Position numbers and translations under genes: made by a program. A stretch of DNA of 64,000 nucleotides from Crotalaria pallida (Eukaryota > Streptophyta > Magnoliopsida > Fabales > Fabaceae). The notes beneath the pieces were generated by a model, which was not told the DNA's origin, did not search any database, and worked only from the letters and a program-made list of their open reading frames with translations. Positions 12,456 through 23,741 of the stretch are shown in pieces. The stretch's first letter is position 1. Every line of letters starts with the position of its first letter. The stretch is from contig CM075649.1 of NCBI GenBank assembly GCA_037953625.1, positions 99,949,290-100,013,289 of the forward strand, read 5' to 3'.

Positions 12456-13169
12456 TGTAACACCCTGCTATTTTAATAATTTTAGTAAAATAATTAAAAG
12501 ATTTAATATGATGTTTTCAAGATTGGAGTGTTGTAACAAAATTTTAATTTCATTATTATATTTGAAATATGTTTTCTAATTGAAACAAGTATAAATTTGT
12601 TATCATGCGCTTTATAAAAATAAAGGAGTGCTTTTATTTAGTTTAATTAATATTTTGACAGGGAGCTCAACTGGAAAACCTTAGAGGCATTCTCATAAAT
12701 AGTTTATTTAGAAATATATGTTTAATTGAATATTTTGAACGTTCTTGTAAATTTTCATAGCATTCTGAGACTGTTTTATTTTTAGCTCCCGGACTGATTT
12801 TTATATACTACAGGTATAAGTTATATTTAATGACTTATTATTTTAAGATTTTGAATGTTATATTTTTTCAAGTTTGACATCAGGATTGAGAAAAATGTAT
12901 TTACAATTTTATTTTTATACTTTTTCTATGCAATAGCTATCTGTAGGGAGCAGTAACTTTATTATTTTTCAATTAGTTTTGAGTAATTAAAAGTACAATA
13001 TTGTTTTACTTAAATGTATTTTATTTTTAGGATCGTCAAACTTTTAATTATTATCCAAAATACCTACACACATAGATCCACAAATGAGAACAAAACATAA
13101 AATAAAATATATAATTCCTAGTCTACCCATCGTCCCACCAATAACCCTTTATATCTATAATATATAGTA
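12456..13169 (+). repeat. Putative LTR fragment, family unknown
   Basis: The sequence starts TGTAACACCCTGC immediately after the foldback, resembling the 5' end of other plus-strand LTRs in the window. AT-rich non-coding sequence follows to the edge of the viral region. I find no matching 3' end, PBS or second copy, so it is at best a truncated LTR. Confidence 0.35.
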
Positions 13170-13555
13170 TATATAAGGCCAATACTTCCATACCCCTTAA
13201 TTCTGGAAGGGTACCATACCCTCCCATAGTTACCAACAGAAATAGTTGTCACCAATATAAAACAATTATAATTTCTGATAGAAAAACCCATCACTAATAG
13301 AAAAATCCAAATAATAATGGAAAGAAGGAGTGAATCCAAAATTGAATACCTAAAATATTATTAAGAAAAGTAAATACAGAAATATCATGGAAACAAAAAA
13401 CTATAGAAGAATTAATTTTATTAAAAAATTCTATAAGGTTAAATTTAGCTGATTCTCAAGAAATAATTCAATTAATCAAACATGCTCGAGAGCAAAAAGA
13501 AATAGCAAAAGAAATGAGAGAAAACATAACTAAAAGATCTAATTATGGATTTTAA
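13170..13555 (+). pseudogene. Degenerate viral ORF upstream of the VAP-like gene
   Basis: From about 13345 to the stop at 13553-13555 a clean frame encodes a Lys/Glu/Ile-rich, probably coiled-coil tail ending in RSNYGF. Upstream, similar-looking coding sequence appears in another frame with stops (from about 13170), implying at least one frameshift. By position it could be the C-terminal half of an ORF II-type protein, but no diagnostic motif is visible. Confidence 0.4.
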
Positions 13556-13561
13556 ATAATT

Positions 13562-13716
13562 ATGAATGAAGCAAGGATTTCGGAAAAATTAGAACTGATA
13601 ATAAAAATATTAAAAGATATGCAAGAAACAGAAAAATGCAGAAAGAGGAGAAACAAATAATAATTCCTTCAAATAAAGGAAAATTAAATTTATTTGATAA
13701 ACCACCTTTAAGATGA
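13562..13716 (+). pseudogene. VAP-like small viral ORF (ORF III position), frameshifted
   Basis: ATG at 13562. The frame starts MNEARISEKLELI and then shifts by one base at a short A run near 13632-13636. The other frame continues to a stop at 13714-13716. About 50 residues in total, with a charged helical N-terminus. Its stop overlaps the capsid ATG as ATGA, a coupling typical of caulimovirid genes. By position it matches the virion-associated protein, although it is shorter than usual for the family. Confidence 0.45.
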
Positions 13717-14982
13717 TGGAAAATTTATCAGACAAAATACAAGAGCAGATGGATAATTTACGTAGACTTTTGGCTACACTAAACCTTAATGATGAAACAA
13801 AAGAATTAGTAGACGATTATGACTCAGAAGACTTAGAAAGCAATCCATACGAAGAAGAGCCTACGAACAGCCAAACTCTCGTAAAAACCGAAGAAGGAGA
13901 AGCCTCAAGAAAAAGAGATACAGAATCTCGCCTGCATTTTAGTGAACCATTAACACACTTTTGGGGAGCAAAATTCAGAAAAATACCTGAAAAATATACA
14001 CCTACAATAGATATGAATGATAAGGAGAATATTTTAGACTTAGACTGCAAAATAGAACAAGAAGAAACCTTAAAAACATGGTACCAAGAAGTGAGTATTA
14101 TGTTAGCTCTACAGGAAGAACTAAGAAACCTTGATAGAAAAACCAATGGAATTTTGTTCCGTATAAAACTAGAGGAATTGTATCCAATTTTTTTACAAGA
14201 AATACCTCAAGAAGATGTTATTAAAAAATTAGAAGAAAATAGAGAAGTAAAAGTAAGAGATCTTGTTTACAATATATTAATTGAAGAATTTATTGAAAGA
14301 AAGTAAAACACTAGAAACAAATAGAGCTATTTGGCACCTTACAAACCTAAGAATATGTAACATGTGTTATTTATAAAATTTTATATGCGAATATAAAAAA
14401 TATTATAGTAAAATATAAAAAGGTCTAAGAGATAGCTTAGGATTAGATGACCTTTTCTTTAATAAATTACCTCTAGCAGTAAATGAAAAAGTAAAAAACT
14501 TATTCGAAGAACAAATAAAATTAGGACAATCTAGCAATACATTAGGAGGAAGAATAATAGTACTACATCAGTGGGGACAGGAAGAATGTGCACAAAATAA
14601 AGCAAGACGATAAGCACAAATAGGGTTATGTTGTGATAGATTTATAGATAAAATAGGAGATTATGGATGTAACCCAGCTCGAAGAAGAAAACGAAATTTT
14701 CACAAACAAAGAAAATCAAACAAAAGCAAATATAAGAAATCAAATACTAAAAAACAATTCTTTAGAAATAAAAATAAATATAAAAAGGATAAAAACTATT
14801 GCCCATCTAAGAAGAAAACATCATGCAGATGTTGGATATGTGATGAAGAAGGACATTACGCAAATAAATGTCCACAAAAAGGAAAAGATAAAAATAAGTT
14901 AGAAACGTTAAGAATTGCATACAATTTAGGATATGAACCTATAGAAGATTCAGAAATAGAATCTGACGATAGTCTCCTTTAA
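13713..14982 (+). pseudogene. Capsid protein (coat/Gag-like) of the endogenous caulimovirid, broken
   Basis: The first 197 codons (13713-14306) are open and begin with an acidic region, as in caulimovirid capsid precursors. After a stop at 14304-14306 similarity continues with further stops and shifts. It runs through a basic Lys/Asn-rich stretch to a zinc knuckle, C-x2-C-x4-H-x4-C, at 14830-14871 (CWICDEEGHYANKCP), and an acidic tail ending DDSLL at 14982. The zinc knuckle in a basic region between acidic ends is the family hallmark for packaging pregenomic RNA. Several lesions mean no functional protein. Confidence 0.8.
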
Positions 14983-15001
14983 TTTTACCGTTCTAGTGAA
15001 A

Positions 15002-15934
15002 ATGAGCAAAAATTTGAAGAATGGTAATCCAAACGCAACCTTTATAAAGGTTAAAATAGAAGAAAAAAATTACTTAGCATATGTTGACACAGGAGCGATG
15101 TTATGCTTAGCGAGAAAAAACATTTCAAAAATTGGAAGAAATTAAAAAAAAACCAAAAAATATAATAGTAGCTGATAAATCAGTACATGAAATATGGTTT
15201 TTTTCTAGAAAACCAAGAGATAAGAATAGAAGATCATATTTTTCAAGCAAAAACAATATATCTTCATGATTCAGGATTAGATTTAATTATGGGAAATAAT
15301 TTCTTAAAACTATATGAACCTTTTATTCAAAGAAAATAATATTAGCCTACATTGGTGGGATTTAATTTCAAAGAAAACTACCAAAGAGGTAAAAACGAAA
15401 ATCATTACAAAGAATGAAATACTAAAAATAATGGCAAATAAAATTCACTCTATTTTAGATGAACTTTACTTCTATTCACTAAATGAAGGAATAGAAAAAG
15501 CATTAGAAAGAGTTTGTAGTGATCATCCCTTGGATCCTAAAAAAATACAAATAAAGAATTAATTGTTATAAAATTAAAAGATCCTTCACATGAGGTAAAT
15601 GTTCCCAACAGAATCTCATATTCTGTAAGAGACATCAAAGAATTCAAAAAAGAATGTAAGGAACTACTTGATAAAGAATTAATAAGAGAAAGCTCGAGTC
15701 CACACTCTGGACCTGCTTTTTATGTTGAAAATCATAATGAAATAAAAAGAGGAAAAAGAAGAATGGTTATTAATTATAAAAAATTAAATAATGCAACAAT
15801 TGGTGATTCTTATAAGTTACAAAGAAAGGACTATATTTTAGAAAAAATTAAAGGTTGTAATTGGTTTTCATCTTCAGATGCGAAATCAAGATACTACCAA
15901 TTAAGGTTATCAGAAGAAACAAAACCTTTAATTG
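15002..15934 (+). pseudogene. Viral polymerase, 5' part (protease and start of RT), broken and cut by T2
   Basis: A frame from the ATG at 15002 contains the aspartic protease motif YVDTGA (DTG at 15086-15094), then loses frame near 15143. The retropepsin region recovers around 15240-15340 (DLIMGNNF-like). RT sequence is readable from about 15595 (SYSVRDIKEF) to VINYKKLN and a DAKSRYYQ version of the conserved first-Asp motif, where Arg replaces the usual Gly. It ends at 15934, where T2 inserts after the 5-bp target AATTG (15930-15934). Confidence 0.8.
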
Positions 15935-16796
15935 TGTGACATTCCATATTTTTCCCGACTAAGATAAATAAGTTTTCATTAAAGAAGAATTTTGAGATAT
16001 TGTTTTACAATTGATTTTCGATGAGTATTTTATTCGATTACGTAATCAATTTTCGATTTTATGGAATTTTGGAAAACAAAGATTTTTTTATAGAAATCAA
16101 GCAAGTGATTTTATTGGGTTTTGAGTCATTTAAGGATTGATTTAAAAGAGTTTTGACTTCACGATGGATTTTTATGCTTTGAAATTTAATTTACTTGTGT
16201 GTGATTTTATGTGCTTGATTTTCTAAGGTTTTCAATGAATCATATTGCTTGAGGTTTTTATTGAGATTTTGTCTTCCTAATTGATTTATATGATTTTATG
16301 GTTTTAAGAAGGAAAATTATTTTCACTCCAAGCTTCAAAGAAATCAAAGTCCAATTATCTTGATCTAGAATCAATTCTCAAAACCCTAATTGGTATCCTA
16401 ATCTTTGTTTAAACCCTAATCGAGTTCTTAATCCTTGATTAAGAACTTAATCACTCTCTTAAGACCTAAATCCTCAAGGTTGGTGAGCTAACCTAGAATT
16501 AGTTTTCCTTAAACCTATGATTATGTTTTGATTAGTGCCTTAATCCTAGATTAAGCCTTAATCACTGAGGATTAGTGGACTAAACCTAGATTAATTATCC
16601 TAATCCTACCCTAATCATGATTAGACCCTAATTAGTGCCTTAAACCTAATTAAACTAACCTAATCTACCCTAAACCTCCCATGGCCGAATGCCTAGGTGC
16701 ATTCCATGGTCACCAAGTTGTTTCACTTGGTCTCCAAGTAGCCTTGCTTAGTCATCAAGCTAGGATGCCTTATAGTCAAACTAATGACATCATCCC

Positions 16797-18170
16797 TGTA
16801 GTGGATCTGAGAAATAGATCCACCACGATGTGTTTTGGTGGTTGTTGCAGCTGACGAGGGTGACCCCGGTCCTACGTACCCCAATGATAAGGGGATCAAG
16901 CCACACGTAGTTCTTGAGAGTAGGGATGAGAGAACATACCTTAGCCCCTATAGCATGGCGATACTTATAGGGGAAGTTGTATTGTGGTGCCTTATGGGCC
17001 TGTTCGGCCCAGTAGGGCTGACGTGGCTCTTAGAAGATAAGAAGGATGAGTTATTCACCCTTATCCTGTACTAGAGAGCTCATGCTTATCCTGTAGCGGT
17101 AGGATTTATTATTGGTTAACCCTACAAGCCCCCCAAGCTCGTATAGGCTCGAAGAGCCTGTGCTGAGCTTCTGAGAGTTGGTGGTAACATAAAACATTGT
17201 TTGCAGGTGTGGTCTTCCGCTCGGAAGAGTGTTGCGGATGGTTGATAGTGCTCTTTTGTGCTCGGATGATTAAACTGAACGAGTACCCCGATCTCGAACC
17301 GAGTTCCCGCGGGGGGATCCGTCACAAGCTCGGTGAGCCAAGCTCGGTGAGACAAGCTCGGTGAGGCTCATCTCAAACCGAGCACAAGCTCGATAAGGCT
17401 CATCTCGAACCGAGTGCAAGCTCGGTGAGGAACATCTCGAACCGAGTACAAGCTCGGTGAGGCTCATCTCGAACCGATTACAAGCTCGGTGAGGATCATC
17501 TCGAACCGAGCACAAGCTCGATAAGGCTCATCTCGAACCGAGTGCAAGCTCGGTGAGGCTCATCTCGAACCGATTACAAGCTCGGTGAGGAACATCTCGA
17601 ACCGAGTACAAGCTCGGTGAGGCTCATCTCGAACCGTGTGCAAGCTCGGTGAGGAACATCTCGAACCGAGTACAAGCTCGGTGAGGCTCATCTCGAACCG
17701 AGTGCAAGCTCGGTGAGGAACATCTCGAACCGAGTACAAGCTCGGTGAGGCTCATCTCGAACCGTGTGCAAGCTCGGTGAGGAACATCTCGAACCGAGTT
17801 CCCGCAGGGGGATCCGCCACAGGCTCGGTGAGGCTCATCTCGAACCGAGTGCAAGCTTGGTGAGGAACATCTCGAACCGAATTCCCGTGGGGGGTGTTTC
17901 AGAATGGATTTGGGGGTGCTCCGAGATGAGGGTGATGAAGTTATGAGTGTAGTCAAAGTCGAATTGGACTATTGTTTTAAAAGTCACGTCATTTTTAAGG
18001 AGACATCCTTTTATGCGCTTGCCATGGTGAAAGCCGAAAGGCTTGTGCCAATGTATGCTGGCACGACTCAAACTATTATTTGAAGTTCGAAGTGTGCCAA
18101 GATTATCACCAATTGGACCGTAACGTTTACGAGGGATTGCTTGTCGGAATGACAACCTTAGCCGAGGTGT
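16797..18170 (-). repeat. D 3' LTR
   Basis: It matches 22255-23741 closely. It contains a 32-bp tandem array of 16 units (17331-17886) against 19 in the other LTR, and has one copy of a 31-bp segment that is doubled in the other LTR at about 23492-23553. No PPT of the usual purine type can be seen at its inner edge, which leaves the exact right end in doubt. Confidence 0.75.
17331..17886. repeat. 32-bp tandem repeat array in D 3' LTR (16 units)
   Basis: Each unit has CTCGGT and ACCGAG 14 bases apart, so each can form a 6-bp stem. Units alternate between GGCTCATC and GGAACATC versions, giving a 64-bp higher-order period in part of the array. The frames through it (for example 17270-17515 and 17624-17956 on the minus strand) are repetitive by-products. 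Confidence 0.9.
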
Positions 18171-21100
18171 ATTCCTCGATCCGCGATGTATTGGGCCAGA
18201 TATGAGCCGAGAGGCTAAGCCAAGCTATCGGGTCGCAATCCTCGTTTTCACTTATAGCCTCGCCGGTCTGGCCGGCTAACCGAGATCGTGGGCAAGTGCG
18301 TAAGAACATGATCCGAAGTGAGTGAGTTTAACATATGTCCTTAATGAGGACGGTAAATGATCAATTTGGTGCCTCATGGGACGTGGTGGTCCTCTTTGGC
18401 ACGACATTTGATCACGAGTAACTTATGCATCACATAATACCAGTATTCAAGGTCGGCCAATGTCACGATGTATACGCCTCATCACATACTAGTCCCCTAC
18501 TCGGAAAAAGCCTGAAAAGGCTTGTGTCGAGTTCATAAGGTCTGTGAAACGCTCGGGATCAAAGTGGGCCTCGGACTCGGTATATGTCCGAAAGCTCGGT
18601 GAGAGGTTCTAAAGATGTGGTGCGAAGGCACCCAAATATAACCGGAGCATCTGCTGCTCAGGGCTTTACAGTTCTTCTCGGATTATTTTAAAGAGTCGGA
18701 GTCCATTCTACCCGCCGAGTAGTAAGCTTCGTGGCCGAATAAGGTCACTCGAGTGGAAGTCATCGAAAGTTTATCGAGCTGATGAAGCGGGCGAGGATGT
18801 CGAGAAGGGAAAGAATGAAGCCGAGGAAGCAAGAACAGGTAGAGAAGGCAAGCTGATAGATTATCATAATAACAAAGAGATGATGAAGCGGCCGAGGATG
18901 CCGAGGAGGGAAAGAATGAAGCCGAGGAAGCAAGAACGGGTAGAGAAGCCAAGGACGACCGTTTCCCTTGTCGTAACTGTTTAGTCAACTTCAATTGTTG
19001 AACCCCTCTTGAATCCGAGTAATTAGGGCGAAGGCAAGCTGATCGATCATAATAATAAATTTGAAGCAAACCTTTACTCCATTGCATAACCAACCCCCTT
19101 TCTCGCTAAAGCCTGAAGAGGCTTGTGCCGAGTTAAGAAGTCCTTTAAGGTGTGATAGTCGTTTTCCGCCAATTAGATCGTGTTCATCCAAGCCTCTTTG
19201 AGAGACTTTCGGATTCAGATCTGTGTAGGCGAACGCTGAGCGAAGGCTGAATATTTGCGAGTTGTGGGTGTGGAATTAGCAGTGTGGTTCCTCGGAGATG
19301 CTGGGATCCGACTTAGATCACTGGGTGTTGGCACTGCGGATCGCTCTACCAAATAGGTAAGGTCGCGATGGTGCGCAAACCAAGGAAAAATTGATCGGCA
19401 ACCGGTGTGAAGGCTTGAATTAAGTTGGGTCGTCATACTCGGACTCGAATTAATCATAGGTCATCATGCTCGGCAGATCCGATCGTTATGTTTGTACCTT
19501 TTAATGATGTATAAAAATAACGATTAGAATATCAAGTAATAGATGATATGTAATGACATTAATTAGCAAAGTATGAATTAATTCACTGTTTATTACGATT
19601 ATTATCTAAGATAACACATGTCATGTGGTAAGTGATTCAATAGTAATGAATATGACAGTTAAACCATAAAATTGAAATAATATTAATGGGGTAATGAGAA
19701 AGATCCTTCCCTGTCAGTCCTCGTGTTTAGACCATTTTTGAATGTTGATATGCCCGACACCCTCTTGGCAATGAGGCGTTTCCTCTTTTATTGTTGGAAT
19801 GGGCGGTTGCCTAGTACTCTTCATCCTCTTCCTACCAAAAACCCTGTATGCCGTTATGGACAAGTCATTGTGTAGCACTTGTGTGAGCAAGGCCGAGATC
19901 CCGAGGAGGGATCTTGACAACGATCGTCTTTGGCTCTAAGTGACCGTGAGAGGCAAGGGTGTCGTGGCAGAGGGTACGAGGATGTTGTAGGCTTTGGTCG
20001 TGTTATTTGAAGCGGGAATCCGAGTAGTGACGTTGAGGTCATGATAAATTGAAATGGTCACAGTAAGCATGTGTAATAGAGGAGACAACCATGTCATCAT
20101 GAGATTTTGCCGAACCCTGTTAAAGGCGCTGTAATATTAGATGCCCATCGTGACTGAGTAGTCTAGCACAGATTAATTTGAGGATATCTTTGGCGGTCGG
20201 AAGCTCGAAATAGGCCTTTTAGAGAAATGAGCCATCATAATCGTACCTCGCATGTGTAAACAAAATTAATAATTGGTAATCGTTGTTATTTAACAATTTA
20301 TAACAATTATATAACGATAATAACAATTATTTGGCAAAGACACGATGTATAATATCGGTATAGAGGTAGTATGATTTTAATAATATCACACGTAATAAAC
20401 ATAATAATGACAATTATTGGGGTTAATAACCTCGTAAACATAGATGATTGTCTACAATTGTCGGAAACTGTCTAATGTCGTTCGAAAGACAATGTATATA
20501 AAATATTATTATCCTATCACGACAGGAAAGACAGACATTTAAAAACAATCAGCAGCAAAGAAATTTGGCTAACAATATGCCACGTATCAGCATGTATACA
20601 AAAAATCATAATTAGAGAATATCAAATAATTAGTGGCATGTAATGAGATTATAAGGAATAAGCATTAAAAGCACATGTCAAAAGCACTGCATCAGGTAAA
20701 TTAATATAAGCATGTGTGTAAAGTAATCACGTAAAATGCCAAGTAAATAGGAAAATAATACAGGAATGAGAATTCCTTCCCTGATTCAGTGTGGTGAGAA
20801 ATGCCAGATTGAGGGATGTCGGATTAAAGAATGTTGGATTGAAGTCTTCTGTCATTCCTTTCCAAATGGACTTTGTTGAACATTGAGGGCTGACCTCTAT
20901 TTTCCTTAAATATGATTTTCTCTATGCTCCGAACACGAGCTTCAAGAGAGGAACTCGGCGCGGGGGTCCTCGCTCTTCGCTCGGAGCACAAGCTTCAAGA
21001 GGAGAATTCGGCGCGGGGGTTCTCGCGATCACCACTAGATTCCAAATAGACCGAAAAATTATGTCCATTAATGGGGATCTCGAAATGGGTTATTCAGCAG

Positions 21101-22236
21101 CTCGGGCCTATTAATATAATTATTTGTCCATGTACCTCGCATATGTGCATAGTAAATAATTTAGCGGTTGTCGTTCAAGTTTATAACAACAATAATAGAT
21201 AACAATAGACATGTAATGACTTTAATTAGCAAAATTGTAATATTTTAGCTGTTAACTAATAGTCATGTGAGTCAATAAAATATTTGTGCAATTATTAAAA
21301 ATTAGAAGAATTATCAGCCGATGATAATATAAGATATAATCAAATAAAAATAAAAACGTTGGAATGCATAAGAATTTGATTTTAAATGAAATAGCTTCCC
21401 TGATGTAGGAGTAGCTTGCTGCTGTTGGGCCCGTAAAGTTGTTGATATCCCTAAGAGTGCCTTGTCAAGAATTTGTCCAGTTGGGCCGAATGAGTGTTGA
21501 TAGTCCCTTTTTTTTTTTTGGTTTGGGCCTGCTGAGGCCCTTTTTTTTTACTTTGGGCAGTTTGGGCCAACTGGCCCATTAGGTCTTCCTTTGGGTTTGG
21601 AAACCCCACGGTAGCGGCTGCTTGCTGTTGCAGCTTCTTCTTCTTCGTAAACGTGGTGGCGGCGACTGGGGTTTTGCAATGATGGGGTGGAGGCGGAGAC
21701 CATCGCCGTGGCGTCGGCGGAGGGAAGGCGAGCATCAGTGAGGGCACATCATCGAGCCAGGAGGAGCACCGCAGCACCTACATCTTTGTGGTGCTATCTT
21801 CACGAGCAGAAGCTGTTGACGAACCCATTTTGGTTTGCGACGTGTTGTGAGTTCACGAAGGCTGGAGGAACGACACCGAGGCCTGCGGTTCGATCACGAA
21901 GCACCTGATGTAGGCGCGGTGGTGGATCGTGAGATCGCGTTCTGGCGCGAGTCGCTCGTCACCGACGCCACGATCGGGACCCGCGTGAACAGCGCCACCG
22001 AGGTGCAGCACCACGAGGGTGGGAACAGCACCACCGCACCACGAGGAGGTGAGAACAACACCGTCACACCCCTCCACAATGTCGTGGTTCTTCCATGGTG
22101 AACGGCACCGTGAGAAACACCGGGACAACACCATGAACGATATCGTGAACAACACCGTGACGGGACGACACTGTGAACAGCAACACGTTGGCTTTTTTTT
22201 TAATTGAATTGTGCATGGGAATCGAAGTTTATCGTT
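18171..22236 (-). mobile_element. D interior, no recognisable gag or pol
   Basis: There are local duplications: a 101-bp period at 18781-18960 and a 54-bp period at 20935-21030 with GGCGCGGGGGT. Three copies of an AAGCC/GGCTT mini-hairpin context occur (18026, 18508, 19105). Bases 21590-22180, just downstream of the PBS in element orientation, are strikingly GC-rich with ACACCGTGA-like repeats. Minus-strand open frames there (21451-21777, Pro/Lys/Gln-rich; 21853-22284) show no known domain. It is non-coding as far as I can see. Confidence 0.6.
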
Positions 22237-22253
22237 CCCCACAGACGGCGCCA
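22237..22253 (-). other. Primer-binding site of D
   Basis: The minus strand reads TGGCGCCGTCTGTGGGG one base after the LTR end. TGGCGCC-type PBSs are typical of Tat/Athila-lineage Ty3/gypsy elements, which suggests the lineage that mobilised D. Confidence 0.75.
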
Positions 22254-22254
22254 A

Positions 22255-23741
22255 TGTAGTGGATCTGAGAAATAGATCCACCACGATGTGTTTTGGTGGT
22301 TGTTGCAGCTAACGAGGGTGACCCAGGTCCTACGTACCCCAGTGATAAGGGGATCAAGCCACACGTAGTTCTTGAGAGTAGGGATGAGAGAACATACCTT
22401 AGCCCCTATAGCATGGCGATACTTATAGGGGAAGTTGTATTGTGGTGCCTTATGGGCCTGTTCGGCCCAGTAGGGCTGACGTGGCTCTTAGAAGATAAGA
22501 AGGATGAGTTATTCACCCTTATCCTGTACTAGAGAGCTCATGCTTATCCTGTAGCGGTAGGATTTATTATTGGTTAACCCTACAAACCCCCCAAGCTCGT
22601 ATAGGCTCGAAGAGCCTGTGCTGAGCTTCTGAGAGTTGGTGGTAACATAAAACATTGTTTGCAGGCGTGGTCTTCCGCTCGGAAGAGTGTTGCGGATGGT
22701 TGATAGTGCTCTTTTGTGCTCGGATGATGAAACTGAACGAGTACCCCGATCTCGAACCGAGTTCCCGTGGGAGGATCCACCACAAGCTCGGTGAGCCAAG
22801 CTCGGTGAGGCTCATCTCGAACCGAGCACAAGCTCGATAAGGCTCATCTCGAACCGAGTGCAAGCTCGGTGAGGAACATCTCGAACCGAGTACAAGCTCG
22901 GTGAGGCTCATCTCGAACCGATTACAAGCTCGGTGAGGCTCATCTCGAACCGAGCACAAGCTCGATAAGGCTCATCTCGAACCGAGCACAAGCTCGATAA
23001 GGCTCATCTCGAACCGAGTGCAAGCTCGGTGAGGCTCATCTCGAATCGATTACAAGCTCGGTGAGGAACATCTCGAACCGAGTACAAGCTCGGTGAGGCT
23101 CATCTCGAACCGTGTGCATGCTCGGTGAGGAACATCTCGAACCGAGTACAAGCTCGGTGAGGCTCATCTCGAACCGAGTGCAAGCTCGGTGAGGAACATC
23201 TCGAACCGAGTACAAGCTCGGTGAGGCTCATCTCGAACCGAGTACAAGCTCGGTGAGGAACATCTCGAATCGAGTACAAGCTCGGTGAGGCTCATCTCGA
23301 ACCGTGTGCAAGCTTGGTGAGGAACATCTCGAACCGAGTTCCCGCGGGGGGATCCGCCACAGGCTCGGTGAGGCTCATCTCGAACCGAGTGCAAGCTCGG
23401 TGAGGAACATCTCGAACCGAGTTCCCGCGGGGGGAGTTTCAGAATGGATTTGGGGGTGCTCCGAGATGAGGGTGATGAAGTTATGAGTGTAGTCAAAGTC
23501 GAATTGGACTATTGTTTTAAAAGTCAAAGTCGAATTGGACTATTGTTTTAAAAGTCACGTCATTTTTAAGGAGACATCCTTTTATGCGCTTGCCATGGTG
23601 AAAGCCGAAAGGCTTGTGCCAATGTATGCTGGCACGACTCAAACTGTTATTTGAAGTTCGAAGTGTGCCAAGATTATCACCAATTGGACCGTAACGTTTA
23701 CGAGGGATTGCTTGTCGGAATGACAACCTTAGCCGAGGTGT
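22255..23741 (-). repeat. D 5' LTR with 32-bp array (22782-23427, 19 units)
   Basis: It is longer than the 3' LTR mainly because of three extra 32-bp units and a 31-bp tandem duplication at about 23492-23553. These are changes in repeat number since insertion, since the two LTRs start identical. Promoter elements are not obvious. Confidence 0.75.

Larger units (their letters stand above)
16797..23741 (-). mobile_element. D: non-autonomous LTR element with Tat/Athila-type PBS, nested in T2
   Basis: Two copies of an LTR (16797-18170 and 22255-23741) surround a 4-kb interior. A PBS-like sequence on the minus strand abuts the right copy, so D runs right to left. No gag or pol is recognisable. 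The flanks ATCCC (16792-16796) and ATTCC (23742-23746) could be a TSD with one mismatch. The outer boundary at the right is uncertain, because both LTR copies share ATTCC there and the expected TG start is not clear. Each LTR begins (plus strand) with a hairpin GTGGATCT/AGATCCAC. Confidence 0.75.

Noticed and set aside
13118..13339. Minus-strand 73-codon hydrophobic frame
   Set aside because: It is antisense to degenerate viral coding sequence and AT-rich. The hydrophobicity follows from composition.
17270..17956. Minus-strand Arg/Ser-rich frames as repeat proteins
   Set aside because: They are only the 32-bp tandem array read through. The repeated peptide follows from the DNA repeat and differs by frame.
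21853..22284. 143-codon minus-strand frame as a Gag of D
   Set aside because: Its start overlaps the PBS and LTR edge, there is no Gag or zinc-knuckle motif, and the composition reflects GC-rich simple repeats.
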